Source of the DNA: Eretmocerus hayati
Lineage: Eukaryota; Arthropoda; Insecta; Hymenoptera; Aphelinidae
Length of the DNA stretch: 64,000 nucleotides
Assembly: GCA_029851415.1 (NCBI GenBank)
Contig: CM056742.1
Location: 75,568,748 to 75,632,747, forward strand
Direction: 5' to 3'
Shown here: one piece after another, positions 43,611-56,795 of the stretch
Position numbering within the stretch: position 1 is the stretch's first letter
How the letters are laid out: each line of letters opens with the position of its first letter
Position numbers and translations under genes: made by a program
The notes under the pieces: generated by a model
The model's database searches: none
Seen by the model: the letters and a program-made list of their open reading frames with translations, nothing else
Told to the model about the DNA's origin: nothing

Positions 43611-44104
43611 GCCTCCCAGATGATTGACAGATGTCTTAACTGTCTCATGGATATTTGAGCCCATTCCTTCCCATTACAACTCTCGGCGTCTTATGAGTGG
43701 GTGGCCCGTCTGAGCTGCGCGTTTCACAACTCTCTCGGAAATTCCATCGATTCTCGGGCCCGATGACCAAAGGTTCAGACCAGTGTTCAATTATATAGAC
43801 ATTTCTGAAAATGGATCAGTACCCGAACTAAGATTTCATGGAGTTATGAATCCGTGGCAGTTGCATACAGCTCTAGGGGTCGTTCGAACTGCGTGATTCG
43901 CTACATGTGCATGAGTATGCTCATTCTTGGGCCCCATCCCCGTGAGTGCTGACTAGGAATAGATCTTATTAACATGATTGACGGTTGACGAATATCTGGA
44001 GTTAGGTTCCATGAAGCTGTGAGTCAGTCTGAGACGTCTCCAGCCGAGGTACGCTCCAGACTCTGTGAGCCATGACTAGATGCTATTCCGAACTGATGAC
44101 TCGG
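43611..44104. repeat. strongly diverged junction between opposite satellite orientations
   Basis: About 490 bp separates the two orientations. Patches such as TTGGGCCCCATCCCCGTGAGTGCTGACTAGG (near 43935) still resemble the monomer, and TTATGAG/TTATGAAT/TGTGAGTC words recur at roughly 150-175-bp steps. It may therefore be about three very old monomers, or a related second satellite. Orientation of the patches matches the main array. Confidence 0.5.
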
Positions 44105-44418
44105 AACCATAGCCGAAGACCCGGGTGCTGACCGGTAAGAGATTCTTTGGGCATTGCAGATGATATGTGACTAATTCATCTGAGGTTCTGTGGAGTTTCG
44201 GGTCCATTGGAACTATTTGCAACCCGACGTGGCGTCATAACTGCGCAGATAACTGCTCGAAGCTCGATTCCGCCCTGTTTAAGGCCCGATAGCCGAGGGT
44301 GCTGGATGGGAATGGATTCTCTGGGCATCATCCATGGTACATAACCACTTGATCTAAGTCTCTGTCGAGTTTCGGGTCCATTGGAACATCCTACAACCCA
44401 CAGTGGCGTCATAACTGG

Positions 44419-47167
44419 GCAGCTAACTGCTCAAAGCTCGATTTTGCCCTGTTTCGGGCCTCATAGCCGAGGGTGCTGACTGGTAATAAATTCTCTGGGC
44501 ATCATCCATGGTACATAACCACTTGATCTGAGTCTCTGTCGAGTTTCGGGTCCATTGGATCATGCTCCAACCCACGGTGGCGTCATAACTGGGCAGATAA
44601 CTGTTCAAAGCTCGATTTTCCCCTGTTTCGGTCCTCATAGCCGAGGAAGCTGACTGATAATAAATTCTCTGGGCATCATCAATGCAACATGACCACTCGA
44701 TTTGAGATTCTGTAGAGTTTCGGGTCCATTGGAACATCCTACAACCCACAGTGGCGTCATAACTGCGCAGATAACTGCTCGAAGCTCGATTTCGCCCTGT
44801 TTGAGGCCCGATAGCCGAGGGTGCTGACTGACAATAAATTCTCTGGGCATCAGAGATAGTACGTGACTACTTAATCTAGGGTTCTGTAGAGTTTCGGGTC
44901 CATTGGAACATCCTACAACCCACAGTGGCGTCACAACTGAGCAGATAACTGCTCAAAGCTCGATTTGGCCCTGTTTTGGGCCCCAAAGCCGAGGGTGCTG
45001 ACTGGTAATGAATTCTCTGGGCATCCTCAATGGTACATAACCACTCGATCTAAGGTTCGGAAGAGTTTCAGGTCCATTGGAACATCCTACAACCCACAGT
45101 GGCGTCATAACTTCGCAGATAACTGCTCGAAGCTCGATTTTGCCCTGTTTTGGGCACCATAGCCGTGGGTGCTGACTGGTAATGAATTCTCTGGGCATCC
45201 TTAATGGTACATAACCACTCGATCTAAGGTTCGGAAGAGTTTCAGGTCCATTGGAACATCCTACAACCCACAGTGGCGTCATAACTTCGCAGATAACTGC
45301 TCGAAGCTCGATTCCGCCCTGTTTGAGGCCCGATAGCCGAGGGTGCTGACTGACAATAAATTTTCTGGGCATCAGAGATAGTACGTGACTACTTAATCTA
45401 GGGTTCTGTAGAGTTTCGGGTCCATTGGAACATCCTACAACCCACAGTGGCGTCACAACTGAGCAGATAACTGCTTAAAGCTCGATTTCGCCCCGTTTTG
45501 GGACACATAGCCGAGGGTGCTGACTGGTAAAAGATTCTCTGGGCATCATCAATGGTACATAACCTCTCGATCTAAGGTTCGGAAAAGTTTCAGGTCCATT
45601 GGAACATCCTACAGACCACAGTGGCGTCGTAACTGTGCGGATAACAGCTCAAAGCTCGATTTTGCCCTGTTTTGGGCAGCATAGCCGTGGGTGCTGACTG
45701 GTAATGAATTCTCTGGGCATCCTTAATGGTACATAACCACTCGATCTGAGGTTCGGAAGAGTTTCAGGTCCATTGGAACATCCTACAACCCACAGTGGCG
45801 TCATAACTTCGCAGATAACTGCTCGAAGCTCGATTCCGCCCTAATTTGGGTCACATAGCCGAGGGTGCTGACTGGTAATAAATTTTCTGGGCATCCTCGA
45901 TGGTACATAACTACTTGATCTGAGGTTCTGTAGTGTTTCGGGTTCATTGGAACATCCTACAACCCACAGTGGCGTCATAACTGCGGAGATAACTGCTCGA
46001 AGCTCGATTTTGCCCTGTTTTGGGCCCCATAGCCGAGGGTGCTGACTGGTAATAAGTCCTCTGGGCATCATCAGCGGTACATAACTACTAGATCTGAGGT
46101 TCTGTAGAGTTTCGGGTCCATTGTGAAATCCTACAACCCACAGCGGCGTCATAACTGCGCAGATCACTGCTCAAAGCTCGATTTTTCCCCATTTTGGGCC
46201 CCATAGCCGAGGGTGCTGACTGGTAATGGATTCTCTGGGCATCCTCGATGGTACATAACTACTTGATCTGAGGTTCTGTAGAGTTTCGGGTTCATTGGAA
46301 CATCCTACAACCCTCAGTGGCGTCACAACTGAGCAGATAACTGCTCAAAGCTCGATTCTGCCCCATTTTGGGCCCCATAGCCGAGGGTGCTGACTGGTAA
46401 TGAATTCTCTAGGCATCATCCATGGTACATAACCACTTGATCTAAGTCTCTGTCGAGTTTCGGGTCCATTGGATCATCGTCCAACCCACTGTGGCGTCAT
46501 AACTGGGCAGATAACTGTTCAAAGCTCGATTCTCCCCGGTTTCGGGCCTCATAGCCGAGGAAGCTGACTGGTAATGAACTCTCTGGGCATCATCAATGGT
46601 ACATGATCACTTGATCTAAGATTCTGTAGAGTTTCGGGTCCATTGGAACATCCTACGACCCACAGTGGCGTCATAACTGCGCAGATAACTGCTCGAAGCT
46701 CGATTTCGCCCTGTTTGAGGCTCGATAGCCGAGGGTGCTGACTGACAATAAATTCTCTGGGCATCAGAGATAGTACGTGACTACTTAATCTAGGGTTCTG
46801 TAGAGTTTCGGGTCCATTGGAACATCCTAAAACCCACAGTGATGTCACAACTGAGCAGATAACTGCTCAAAGCTCGATTTGGCCCTGTTTTGGGCCCCGA
46901 AGACGAGGAAGCTGACTGCTAATGAATTCTCTGGGCATTGGCCATGTCACAAAACGATTTGATCTGAGTCTCTGTCGAGTTTGGGTCCATTGGATAATCC
47001 TCCAACCCACGGTGGCGTCATAACTGGGCAGATTACTGTTCAAAGCTCGATTTTCCCCTGTTTCGGGCCCCATAGCCGAGGAAGCTGACTGGTAATGAAT
47101 CCTCTGGTCATCATCAATGATACATAACCACTCGTTCTGAGGTTCTGTAGAGTTTTGGGTCCATTGG
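44419..47167 (+). repeat. satellite block repeated at 61252-64000
   Basis: Every landmark checked here, including rare monomer variants (ATCAATGCAACATGACC near 44679, the GGCAGCATAGCCGTGGG block near 45664, the GCCATGTCACAAAACG block near 46941), recurs 16,833 bp later. No differences were noticed. The match begins at GCAGCTAAC (44419/61252) and is cut by the window edge, so the true block is at least 2,749 bp. Confidence 0.9.
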
Positions 47168-47470
47168 AACATCCTACAACTCATAGTGGCGTCATAACTG
47201 CGCAGATAAGTGCTCAAAGCTCGATTCCGCCCCATTTTGGGTCCCATAGCCGAGGGTGCTGACTGGTAATGGATTCTCTGGGCATCCTCGATGGTACATA
47301 ACTACTTGATCTAAGGTTCTGTAGAGTTTCGGGTTCATTGGAACATCCTACAACCCTCAGTGGCGTCGTAACTGGGCAGATAACTGCTCAAAGCTCGATT
47401 TCGCCCTGTTTTGGGTCCCATAGCCGAGGTTGCTGACTGGTTATAAATTCTCTGGGCATCATCAATGGTA
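47075..47470 (+). repeat. satellite sub-block repeated at about 48641-49036 (offset 1,566 bp)
   Basis: Rare variants TCATCATCAATGATA, CTCGTTCTGAGG, CAACTCATAGTGGCG and GAGGTTGCTGACTGGTTAT occur in the same order at both places, offset by exactly nine monomers. The copies carry several differences, so this is an older exchange than the other blocks. Confidence 0.7.
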
Positions 47471-50400
47471 CATGACCACTCGATCTAAGGTTCGGAGGAG
47501 TTTCAGGTCCATTGGAACATTCTTCAACCCACAGTGGCGTCATAACTGAGCAGACAACTGTTCAAAGCTCGATTTTCCTCTGTTCCGGGCCTCATAGCCG
47601 AGGAAGCTGACTGGGAATAAATTCTCTGGGCATCACCAATGATACATAACCACTCGATCTCAGGTCTTGTGGAGTTTCGGGTCCATTGGAACATCCTAGA
47701 ACCCACAGTGGCGTCATAACTGCGCAGATAACTGCTCGAAGCTCGATTTCTCCCTGTTCGAGGCGCGATAGCCGAGGGTGCTGACTGGCAATAAATTCTC
47801 TGGGCATCAAAGATAGTACGTGACTACTTAATCTAGGGTTCTGTAGAGTTTCAGGTCCATTGGAAAATCCTACAGACCACAGTGGCGTCATAACTGTGCG
47901 GATAACTGCTCAAAGCTCGATTTTGCCCTGTTTTGGGCCCCATAGCCGTGGGTGCTGACTGGTAATGAATTCTCTGGGCATCCTCAATGGTACATAACCA
48001 CTCGATCTAAGGTTCGGAAGAGTTTCAGGTCCATTGGAACATCCTACAACCCACAGTGGCGTCATAACTTCGCAGATAACTGCTCGAAGCTCGATTCCGC
48101 CCTAATTTGGGCCCCATAGCCGAGGGTGCTGACTGGTGATAAGTCCTCTGGGCATCATCAACGGTACATAACTACTAGATCTGAGGTTCTGTAGAGTTTC
48201 GGGTCCATTGGGACATCCTACAACCCACAGCGGCGTCATTTCTGCGCAGATAACTGCTCAAAGCTCGATTTTGCCCTGTTTTGGGCCCCATAGCCGTGGG
48301 TGCTGACTGGTAATGAATTCTCTGGGCATCCTCAATGGTACATAACCACTCGATCCAAGGTTCGGGAGAGTTTCAGGTCCATTGGAACATCCTACAACCC
48401 ACAGTGACGTCATAACTGGGCAGATAACTGCTCGAAGCTCGATTTCGCCCTGTTTAAGGCCCGATAGCCGAGGGTGCTGACTGACAATGCATTCTCTTGG
48501 CATCAGAGATAGTACGTGACTACTTAATCTAGGGTTCTGTAGAGTTTCGGGTCCATTGGAACATCCTACAACCCACAGTGGCGTCACAACTGAGCAGATA
48601 ACTGCTCAAAGCTCGATTTGGCCCTGTTTTGGGCACCATAGCCGAGGAAGCTGACTGGTAATGAATCTTCTGGTCATCATCAATGATAGATAACCACTCG
48701 TTCTGAGGTTCTGTAGAGTTTTGGGTCCATTGGAACATCCTACAACTCATAGTGGCGTCATAACTGCGCAGATAAGTGCTCATATCTCGATTCCGCCCCA
48801 TTTTGGGCCCCATAGCCGAGGGTGCTGACTGGTAATGGATTCTCTGGGCATCCTCGATGGTACATAACTACTTGATCTGAGGTTCTGTAGAGTTTCGGGT
48901 TCATTGGAACATCCTACAACCCTCAGTGGCGTCGTAACTGGGCAGATAACTGCTCAAAGCTCGATTTCGCCCTGTTTTGGGTCCCATAGCCGAGGTTGCT
49001 GACTGGTTATAAATTCTCTGGGCATCATCAACGGTACATGACCACTTGATCCGAGGTTCTGTAGAGTTTCGGGTCCATTGGAACATCCTACAACCCACAG
49101 AGTCGTCATAACTGAGCAGATAACTGCTCAAAGCTTGATTTCGCCCTGTTTTAGGTCCCATAGCCGAGGGTGCTGACTAGTAATAGATTCTCTGGGCATC
49201 ATCAATGGTACAGAACCTCTCGATCTAAGGTTCGAAATAGTTTCAGGTCCATTGGAACATCCTACAACCCACAGTGGCGTCATAACAGTTCAGATAACTG
49301 CTCAAAGCTCGATTTCGCCCTGTTTTGGGACCCATAGCCGAGGGTGCTGACTGGTGAAAGATTCTCTGGGCATCATAAATGGTACCTAACCTCTCGATCT
49401 AAGGTTCGGAAAAGTTTCAGGGCCATTGGAACATCCTACAGACCACAGTGGCGTCATAACTGTGCGGATAACTGCTCAGAGCTCGATTTCGCCCTGTTTT
49501 GGGCCCCATAGCCGAGAGTGCTGACTGGTCATAAATTCTCTGGGCATCATCAATGGTTCTAACCACTCGATCTGAGGTTCTGTAGAGTTTCGGGTCCATT
49601 GGGACATCGTACAACCCAGAGTGGCGTCATAACTTCGCAGATAACTGCTCAAAGCTCAATTCCGCCCTAATTTGGGTCACATAGCCGAGGGTGCTGACTG
49701 GTAATAAATTTTCTGGGCATACTCGATGGTCCATAACTACTTGATCTGAGGTTCTGTAGTGTTTCGGGTTCATTGGAACATCCTACAACCCACAGTGGCG
49801 TCATAACTGGGAAGATAACTGCTCAAAACTCGATTTCGCCCTGATTTGGGCCCCATAGCCGTTGGTGCTGATTGGTAATGAATTCTCTGAGCATTATCAT
49901 TGGTACATAACCACTCGATCTGAGGTTCTGTAGAGTTTCGGGTCCATTGGAACATCCTTAACCCACAGTGGCGTCATAACTGCGCAGATGACTGATCAAA
50001 GCTCGATTTCGCCCTGTTTGAGGCCCGATTGCCGAGGACGCTGACTGGCAATAGATTCTCTGGGAGTCAGAGATAGTACGTGACTACTTGATCCAGGGTT
50101 CTGTAGAGTTTCGGGTCCATTGGGACATCCTACAACTCACAGTGGCGTCATTCCTGGACAGATAACTGCTCAAAACTCGATTTTGCCCACTTTTGGGCCC
50201 CATAGCCGAGGTCGCTGACTAGTAATAAATTCTCTGGGCATCCTTAATGGTACATAACTACTTAATCTGAGTCTCTGTCGACTTTTGGGTCCATTGGGAC
50301 ATCCTACAATACACAGTGGCGGCATTACTGGGCAGTTAACTGCTCAAAACTCGATTTTGCTTACTTCTGGGCCCCATAGCCGTGGGTGCTGATTGGTAAT

Positions 50401-50486
50401 GAATTCTCTGAGCATTATCATTGGTACAAAAGCACTCGATCTGAGGTGCTGTAGAGATTCGGGTCCATTGGAACATCCTTAACCCA

Positions 50487-53400
50487 CTGTGGCGTCATAA
50501 CTGCGCAGATAACTGCTCGAAGCTCGATTTCGCCCTGTTTGAGGCGCGATAGCCGGTGGTGCTGACTGACAATAAATTCTCTGGGCATCAAAGATAGTAC
50601 GTGACTACTTAATCTAGGGTTCTGTAGAGTTTCGGGTCCATTGGAACATCCCACAACCCACAGTGGCGTCACATAACTGCTTGAAGCTCGATTTGGCCCT
50701 GTTTTGGGCCCGATAGCCGAGGGTGCTGACTGGTAATGAATTCTCTGGGCATCCTCAATGGTACATAACTACTTGATCTGAAGTTCTGTAGAGTTTCGGG
50801 TCCTCTGGAACATCCTACAACCCACAGTGTCGTCATAACTGCGCAGATGACTGCTCAAAGCTTGATTTTCCTCTGTTTCGGGCCTCACAGCCGAGGAAGC
50901 TGACTGGGAATAAATTCTCTGGGCATCACCAATGATACATAACCACTCGATCTCAGGTTCTGTAGAGTTTCGGGTCCATTGGAACATCCTACAACCCACA
51001 GTGGCGTCATAACTGCGCAGATAACTCCTCGAAGCTCGATTTCTCCCTGTTTGAGGCGCGATAGCCGAGGGTGCTGACTGGCAATAGATTCTCTGGGAAT
51101 CAGAGATCGTACGTGACTACTTGATCCAGGGTTCTGTAGAGTTTCGGGTCCATAGGGAAATCCTACAACTCACAGTGGCGTCATTACTGGGCAGATAACT
51201 GTTCAAAGCTCGATTTTCCCCTGTTTCGGGCCTCATAGCCGAGATAGCTGACTGGTATAGATCTCTCTGGGCATCATCAATGGTACATGATCACTTGATC
51301 TAAGATTCTGTAGAGTTTCGGGTCCATTGGAAAATCCTACAACCCTCAGTGGCGCCATAACTGGGCAGATAACTGCTCAAAGCTCGATTTCGCCCTGTTT
51401 TGGGCCCCATAGCCGAGGTTGCTCACTGGTTATAAATTCTCTGGGCATCATCAACAGTACATGGCCACTTTATCTAAGGTTCTGTAGAGTTTCGGGTCCT
51501 CTGGAACATCCTACAACCCACAGTGTCGTCATAACTGCGCAGATGACTGCTTAAAGCTTGATTTCGCCCTGTTTTAGGCCCCATAGCCGAGGGTGCTGAC
51601 TGGTAATAGGTTCTCTGGGCATCATCAATGGTACATAACCACTTGATCTAAGGTTCGTCAGAGTTTGAGGTCCGTTGGAACACCCTTCAACCCACAGTGG
51701 CGTCATAACTGTGCAGATAACTGCTCAAAGCTCGATTTCGCCCTGTTTTGGGCCCCATAGCTGAGAGTGTTGAGTGGTGATAATCCTCTGGGCATCATCC
51801 ATGGTACATAACCACTTGATCTGAGTCTCTGTCGAGTTTCGGGTCCATTGGATCATCCTCCAACCCACGGTGGCGTCATTACTGAGCAGACAACTGTTCA
51901 AAGCTCGATTTTCCTCTGTTTCGGGTCTCATAGCCGAGGAAGCTGACTGGGAATAAATTCTCTGGGCATCACCAATGATACATAACCACTCGATTTCAGG
52001 TTCTGTAGAGTTTCGGGTCCGTTGGAACATCCTACAACCCACAGTGGCGTCATAACTGCGCAGATAACTGCTCGAAGCTCGATTTCTCCCTGTTTGAGGC
52101 GCGATAGCCGAGGGTGCTGACTGGCAATAAATTCTCTGGGCATCCTTCATGGTACATGATCACTCGATCTAAGGTTCGGAAGAGTTTCAGGTCCATTGGA
52201 ACATCCTACAACCCACAGTGGCGTCATAACTGTGCAGATAACTGCTCAAAGCTCGATTTCGCCCCGTTTTGGGACTCATAGCCGAGGGTGCTGACAGGTA
52301 AAAGATTCTCTGGGCATCATCAACGGTACATAACCTCTCGGTCTAAGGTTCGGAGGAGTTTCAGGTCCATTGGAACATCCTACAGACCACAGTGGCGTCA
52401 TAACTGTGCGGATAACTGCTCAAAGCTCGATTTCGCCCTGTTTTGGGCCCCATAGCCGAGGCTGCTGACTGGTAATGAATTCTCTGGGCATCCTCAATGG
52501 TACATCACTACTTGATCTGAGGTTCTGTAGAGTTTCGGGTCAATTGGAACATCCTAACCCCACAGTGGCGTCATAACTGCGCAGATAACTGCTCGAAGCT
52601 CGATTTCGCCCTGTTTGAGGCGCGATAGCCGGGGGTGCTGACTGACAATAAATTCTCTGGGCATCAAAGATAGTACGTGACTACTTAATCTAGGGTTCTG
52701 TAGAGTTTCGGGTCCATTGGAACATCCCACAACCCACAGTGGCGTCACATAACTGCTTGAAGCTCGATTTGGCCCTGTTTTGGGCCCGATAGCCGAGGGT
52801 GCTGACTGGTAATGAATTCTCTGGGCATCCTCAATGGTACATAACTACTTGATCTGAAGTTCTGTAGAGTTTCGGGTCCTCTGGAACATCCTACAACCCA
52901 CAGTGTCGTCATAACTGCGCAGATGACTGCTCAAAGCTTGATTTTCCTCTGTTTCGGGCCTCACAGCCGAGGAAGCTGACTGGGAATAAATTCTCTGGGC
53001 ATCACCAATGATACATAACCACTCGATCTCAGGTTCTGTAGAGTTTCGGGTCCATTGGAACATCCTACAACCCACAGTGGCGTCATAACTGCGCAGATAA
53101 CTCCTCGAAGCTCGATTTCTCCCTGTTTGAGGCGCGATAGCCGAGGGTGCTGACTGGCAATAGATTCTCTGGGAATCAGAGATCGTACGTGACTACTTGA
53201 TCCAGGGTTCTGTAGAGTTTCGGGTCCATAGGGAAATCCTACAACTCACAGTGGCGTCATTACTGGGCAGATAACTGTTCAAAGCTCGATTTTCCCCTGT
53301 TTCGGGCCTCATAGCCGAGATAGGTGACTGGTATAGATCTCTCTGGGCATCATCAATGGTACATGATCACTTGATCTAAGATTCTGTAGAGTTTCGGGTC

Positions 53401-56400
53401 CATTGGAAAATCCTACAACCCTCAGTGGCGCCATAACTGGGCAGATAACTGCTCAAAGCTCGATTTCGCCCTGTTTTGGGCCCCATAGCCGAGGTTGCTC
53501 ACTGGTTATAAATTCTCTGGGCATCATCAACAGTACATGGCCACTTTATCTAAGGTTCTGTAGAGTTTCGGGTCCTCTGGAACATCCTACAACCCACAGT
53601 GTCGTCATAACTGCGCAGATGACTGCTTAAAGCTTGATTTCGCCCTGTTTTAGGCCCCATAGCCGAGGGTGCTGACTGGTAATAGGTTCTCTGGGCATCA
53701 TCAATGGTACATAACCACTTGATCTAAGGTTCGTCAGAGTTTGAGGTCCGTTGGAACACCCTTCAACCCACAGTGGCGTCATAACTGTGCAGATAACTGC
53801 TCAAAGCTCGATTTCGCCCTGTTTTGGGCCCCATAGCTGAGAGTGTTGAGTGGTGATAATCCTCTGGGCATCATCCATGGTACATAACCACTTGATCTGA
53901 GTCTCTGTCGAGTTTCGGGTCCATTGGATCATCCTCCAACCCACGGTGGCGTCATTACTGAGCAGACAACTGTTCAAAGCTCGATTTTCCTCTGTTTCGG
54001 GTCTCATAGCCGAGGAAGCTGACTGGGAATAAATTCTCTGGGCATCACCAATGATACATAACCACTCGATTTCAGGTTCTGTAGAGTTTCGGGTCCGTTG
54101 GAACATCCTACAACCCACAGTGGCGTCATAACTGCGCAGATAACTGCTCGAAGCTCGATTTCTCCCTGTTTGAGGCGCGATAGCCGAGGGTGCTGACTGG
54201 CAATAAATTCTCTGGGCATCCTTCATGGTACATGATCACTCGATCTAAGGTTCGGAAGAGTTTCAGGTCCATTGGAACATCCTACAACCCACAGTGGCGT
54301 CATAACTGTGCAGATAACTGCTCAAAGCTCGATTTCGCCCCGTTTTGGGACTCATAGCCGAGGGTGCTGACAGGTAAAAGATTCTCTGGGCATCATCAAC
54401 GGTACATAACCTCTCGGTCTAAGGTTCGGAGGAGTTTCAGGTCCATTGGAACATCCTACAGACCACAGTGGCGTCATAACTGTGCGGATAACTGCTCAAA
54501 GCTCGATTTCGCCCTGTTTTGGGCCCCATAGCCGAGGCTGCTGACTGGTAATGAATTCTCTGGGCATCCTCAATGGTACATCACTACTTGATCTGAGGTT
54601 CTGTAGAGTTTCGGGTCAATTGGAACATCCTAACCCCACAGTGGCGTCATAACTGCGCAGATAACTGCTCGAAGCTCGATTTCGCCCTGTTTGAGGCGCG
54701 ATAGCCGGGGGTGCTGACTGACAATAAATTCTCTGGGCATCAAAGATAGTACGTGACTACTTAATCTAGGGTTCTGTAGAGTTTCGGGTCCATTGGAACA
54801 TCCCACAACCCACAGTGGCGTCACATAACTGCTTGAAGCTCGATTTGGCCCTGTTTTGGGCCCGATAGCCGAGGGTGCTGACTGGTAATGAATTCTCTGG
54901 GCATCCTCAATGGTACATAACTACTTGATCTGAAGTTCTGTAGAGTTTCGGGTCCTCTGGAACATCCTACAACCCACAGTGTCGTCATAACTGCGCAGAT
55001 GACTGCTCAAAGCTTGATTTTCCTCTGTTTCGGGCCTCACAGCCGAGGAAGCTGACTGGGAATAAATTCTCTGGGCATCACCAATGATACATAACCACTC
55101 GATCTCAGGTTCTGTAGAGTTTCGGGTCCATTGGAACATCCTACAACCCACAGTGGCGTCATAACTGCGCAGATAACTCCTCGAAGCTCGATTTCTCCCT
55201 GTTTGAGGCGCGATAGCCGAGGGTGCTGACTGGCAATAGATTCTCTGGGAATCAGAGATCGTACGTGACTACTTGATCCAGGGTTCTGTAGAGTTTCGGG
55301 TCCATAGGGAAATCCTACAACTCACAGTGGCGTCATTACTGGGCAGATAACTGTTCAAAGCTCGATTTTCCCCTGTTTCGGGCCTCATAGCCGAGATAGC
55401 TGACTGGTATAGATCTCTCTGGGCATCATCAATGGTACATGATCACTTGATCTAAGATTCTGTAGAGTTTCGGGTCCATTGGAAAATCCTACAACCCTCA
55501 GTGGCGCCATAACTGGGCAGATAACTGCTCAAAGCTCGATTTCGCCCTGTTTTGGGCCCCATAGCCGAGGTTGCTCACTGGTTATAAATTCTCTGGGCAT
55601 CATCAACAGTACATGGCCACTTTATCTAAGGTTCTGTAGAGTTTCGGGTCCTCTGGAACATCCTACAACCCACAGTGTCGTCATAACTGCGCAGATGACT
55701 GCTTAAAGCTTGATTTCGCCCTGTTTTAGGCCCCATAGCCGAGGGTGCTGACTGGTAATAGGTTCTCTGGGCATCATCAATGGTACATAACCACTTGATC
55801 TAAGGTTCGTCAGAGTTTGAGGTCCGTTGGAACACCCTTCAACCCACAGTGGCGTCATAACTGTGCAGATAACTGCTCAAAGCTCGATTTCGCCCTGTTT
55901 TGGGCCCCATAGCTGAGAGTGTTGAGTGGTGATAATCCTCTGGGCATCATCCATGGTACATAACCACTTGATCTGAGTCTCTGTCGAGTTTCGGGTCCAT
56001 TGGATCATCCTCCAACCCACGGTGGCGTCATTACTGAGCAGACAACTTTCCAAAGCTCGATTTTCCTCTGTTTCAGGTCTCATAGCCGAGGAAGCTGACT
56101 GGGAATAAATTCTCTGGGCATCACCAATGATACATAACCACTCGATTTCAGGTTCTGTAGAGTTTCGGGTCCGTTGGAACATCCTACAACCCACAGTGGC
56201 GTCATAACTGCGCAGATAACTGCTCGAAGCTCGATTTCTCCCTGTTTGAGGCGCGATAGCCGAGGGTGCTGACTGGCAATAAATTCTCTGGGCATCCTTC
56301 ATGGTACATGATCACTCGATCTAAGGTTCGGAAGAGTTTCAGGTCCATTGGAACATCCTACAACCCACAGTGGCGTCATAACTGTGCAGATAACTGCTCA

Positions 56401-56744
56401 AAGCTCGATTTCGCCCCGTTTTGGGACTCATAGCCGAGGGTGCTGACAGGTAAAAGATTCTCTGGGCATCATCAACGGTACATAACCTCTCGGTCTAAGG
56501 TTCGGAGGAGTTTCAGGTCCATTGGAACATCCTACAAACCACAGTGGCGTCATAACTGTGCGGATAACTGCTCAAAGCTCGATTTCGCCCTGTTTTGGGC
56601 CCCATAGCCGAGGCTGCTGACTGGTAATGAATTCTCTGGGCATCCTCAATGGTACATCACTACTTGATCTGAGGTTCTGTAGAGTTTCGGGTCAATTGGA
56701 ACATCCTAACCCCACAGTGGCGTCATAACTGCGCAGATAACTGA
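50487..56744 (+). repeat. 2,076-bp higher-order repeat, three copies
   Basis: Identical variant strings recur at a 2,076-bp shift, giving copies at about 50487-52562, 52563-54638 and 54639-56744. The unit is 12 monomers less 12 bp because some monomers carry small deletions (for example GTCACATAACTGC near 50668). Only a handful of differences were noticed, such as GATAGCTGAC/GATAGGTGAC near 53330 and a changed TTTCC near 56047. This is the youngest expansion in the array. Confidence 0.92.
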
Positions 56745-56795
56745 TCAAAGCTCGATTTCGCCCTGTTTGAGGCCCGATAGCCGAAGAAGCTGACT

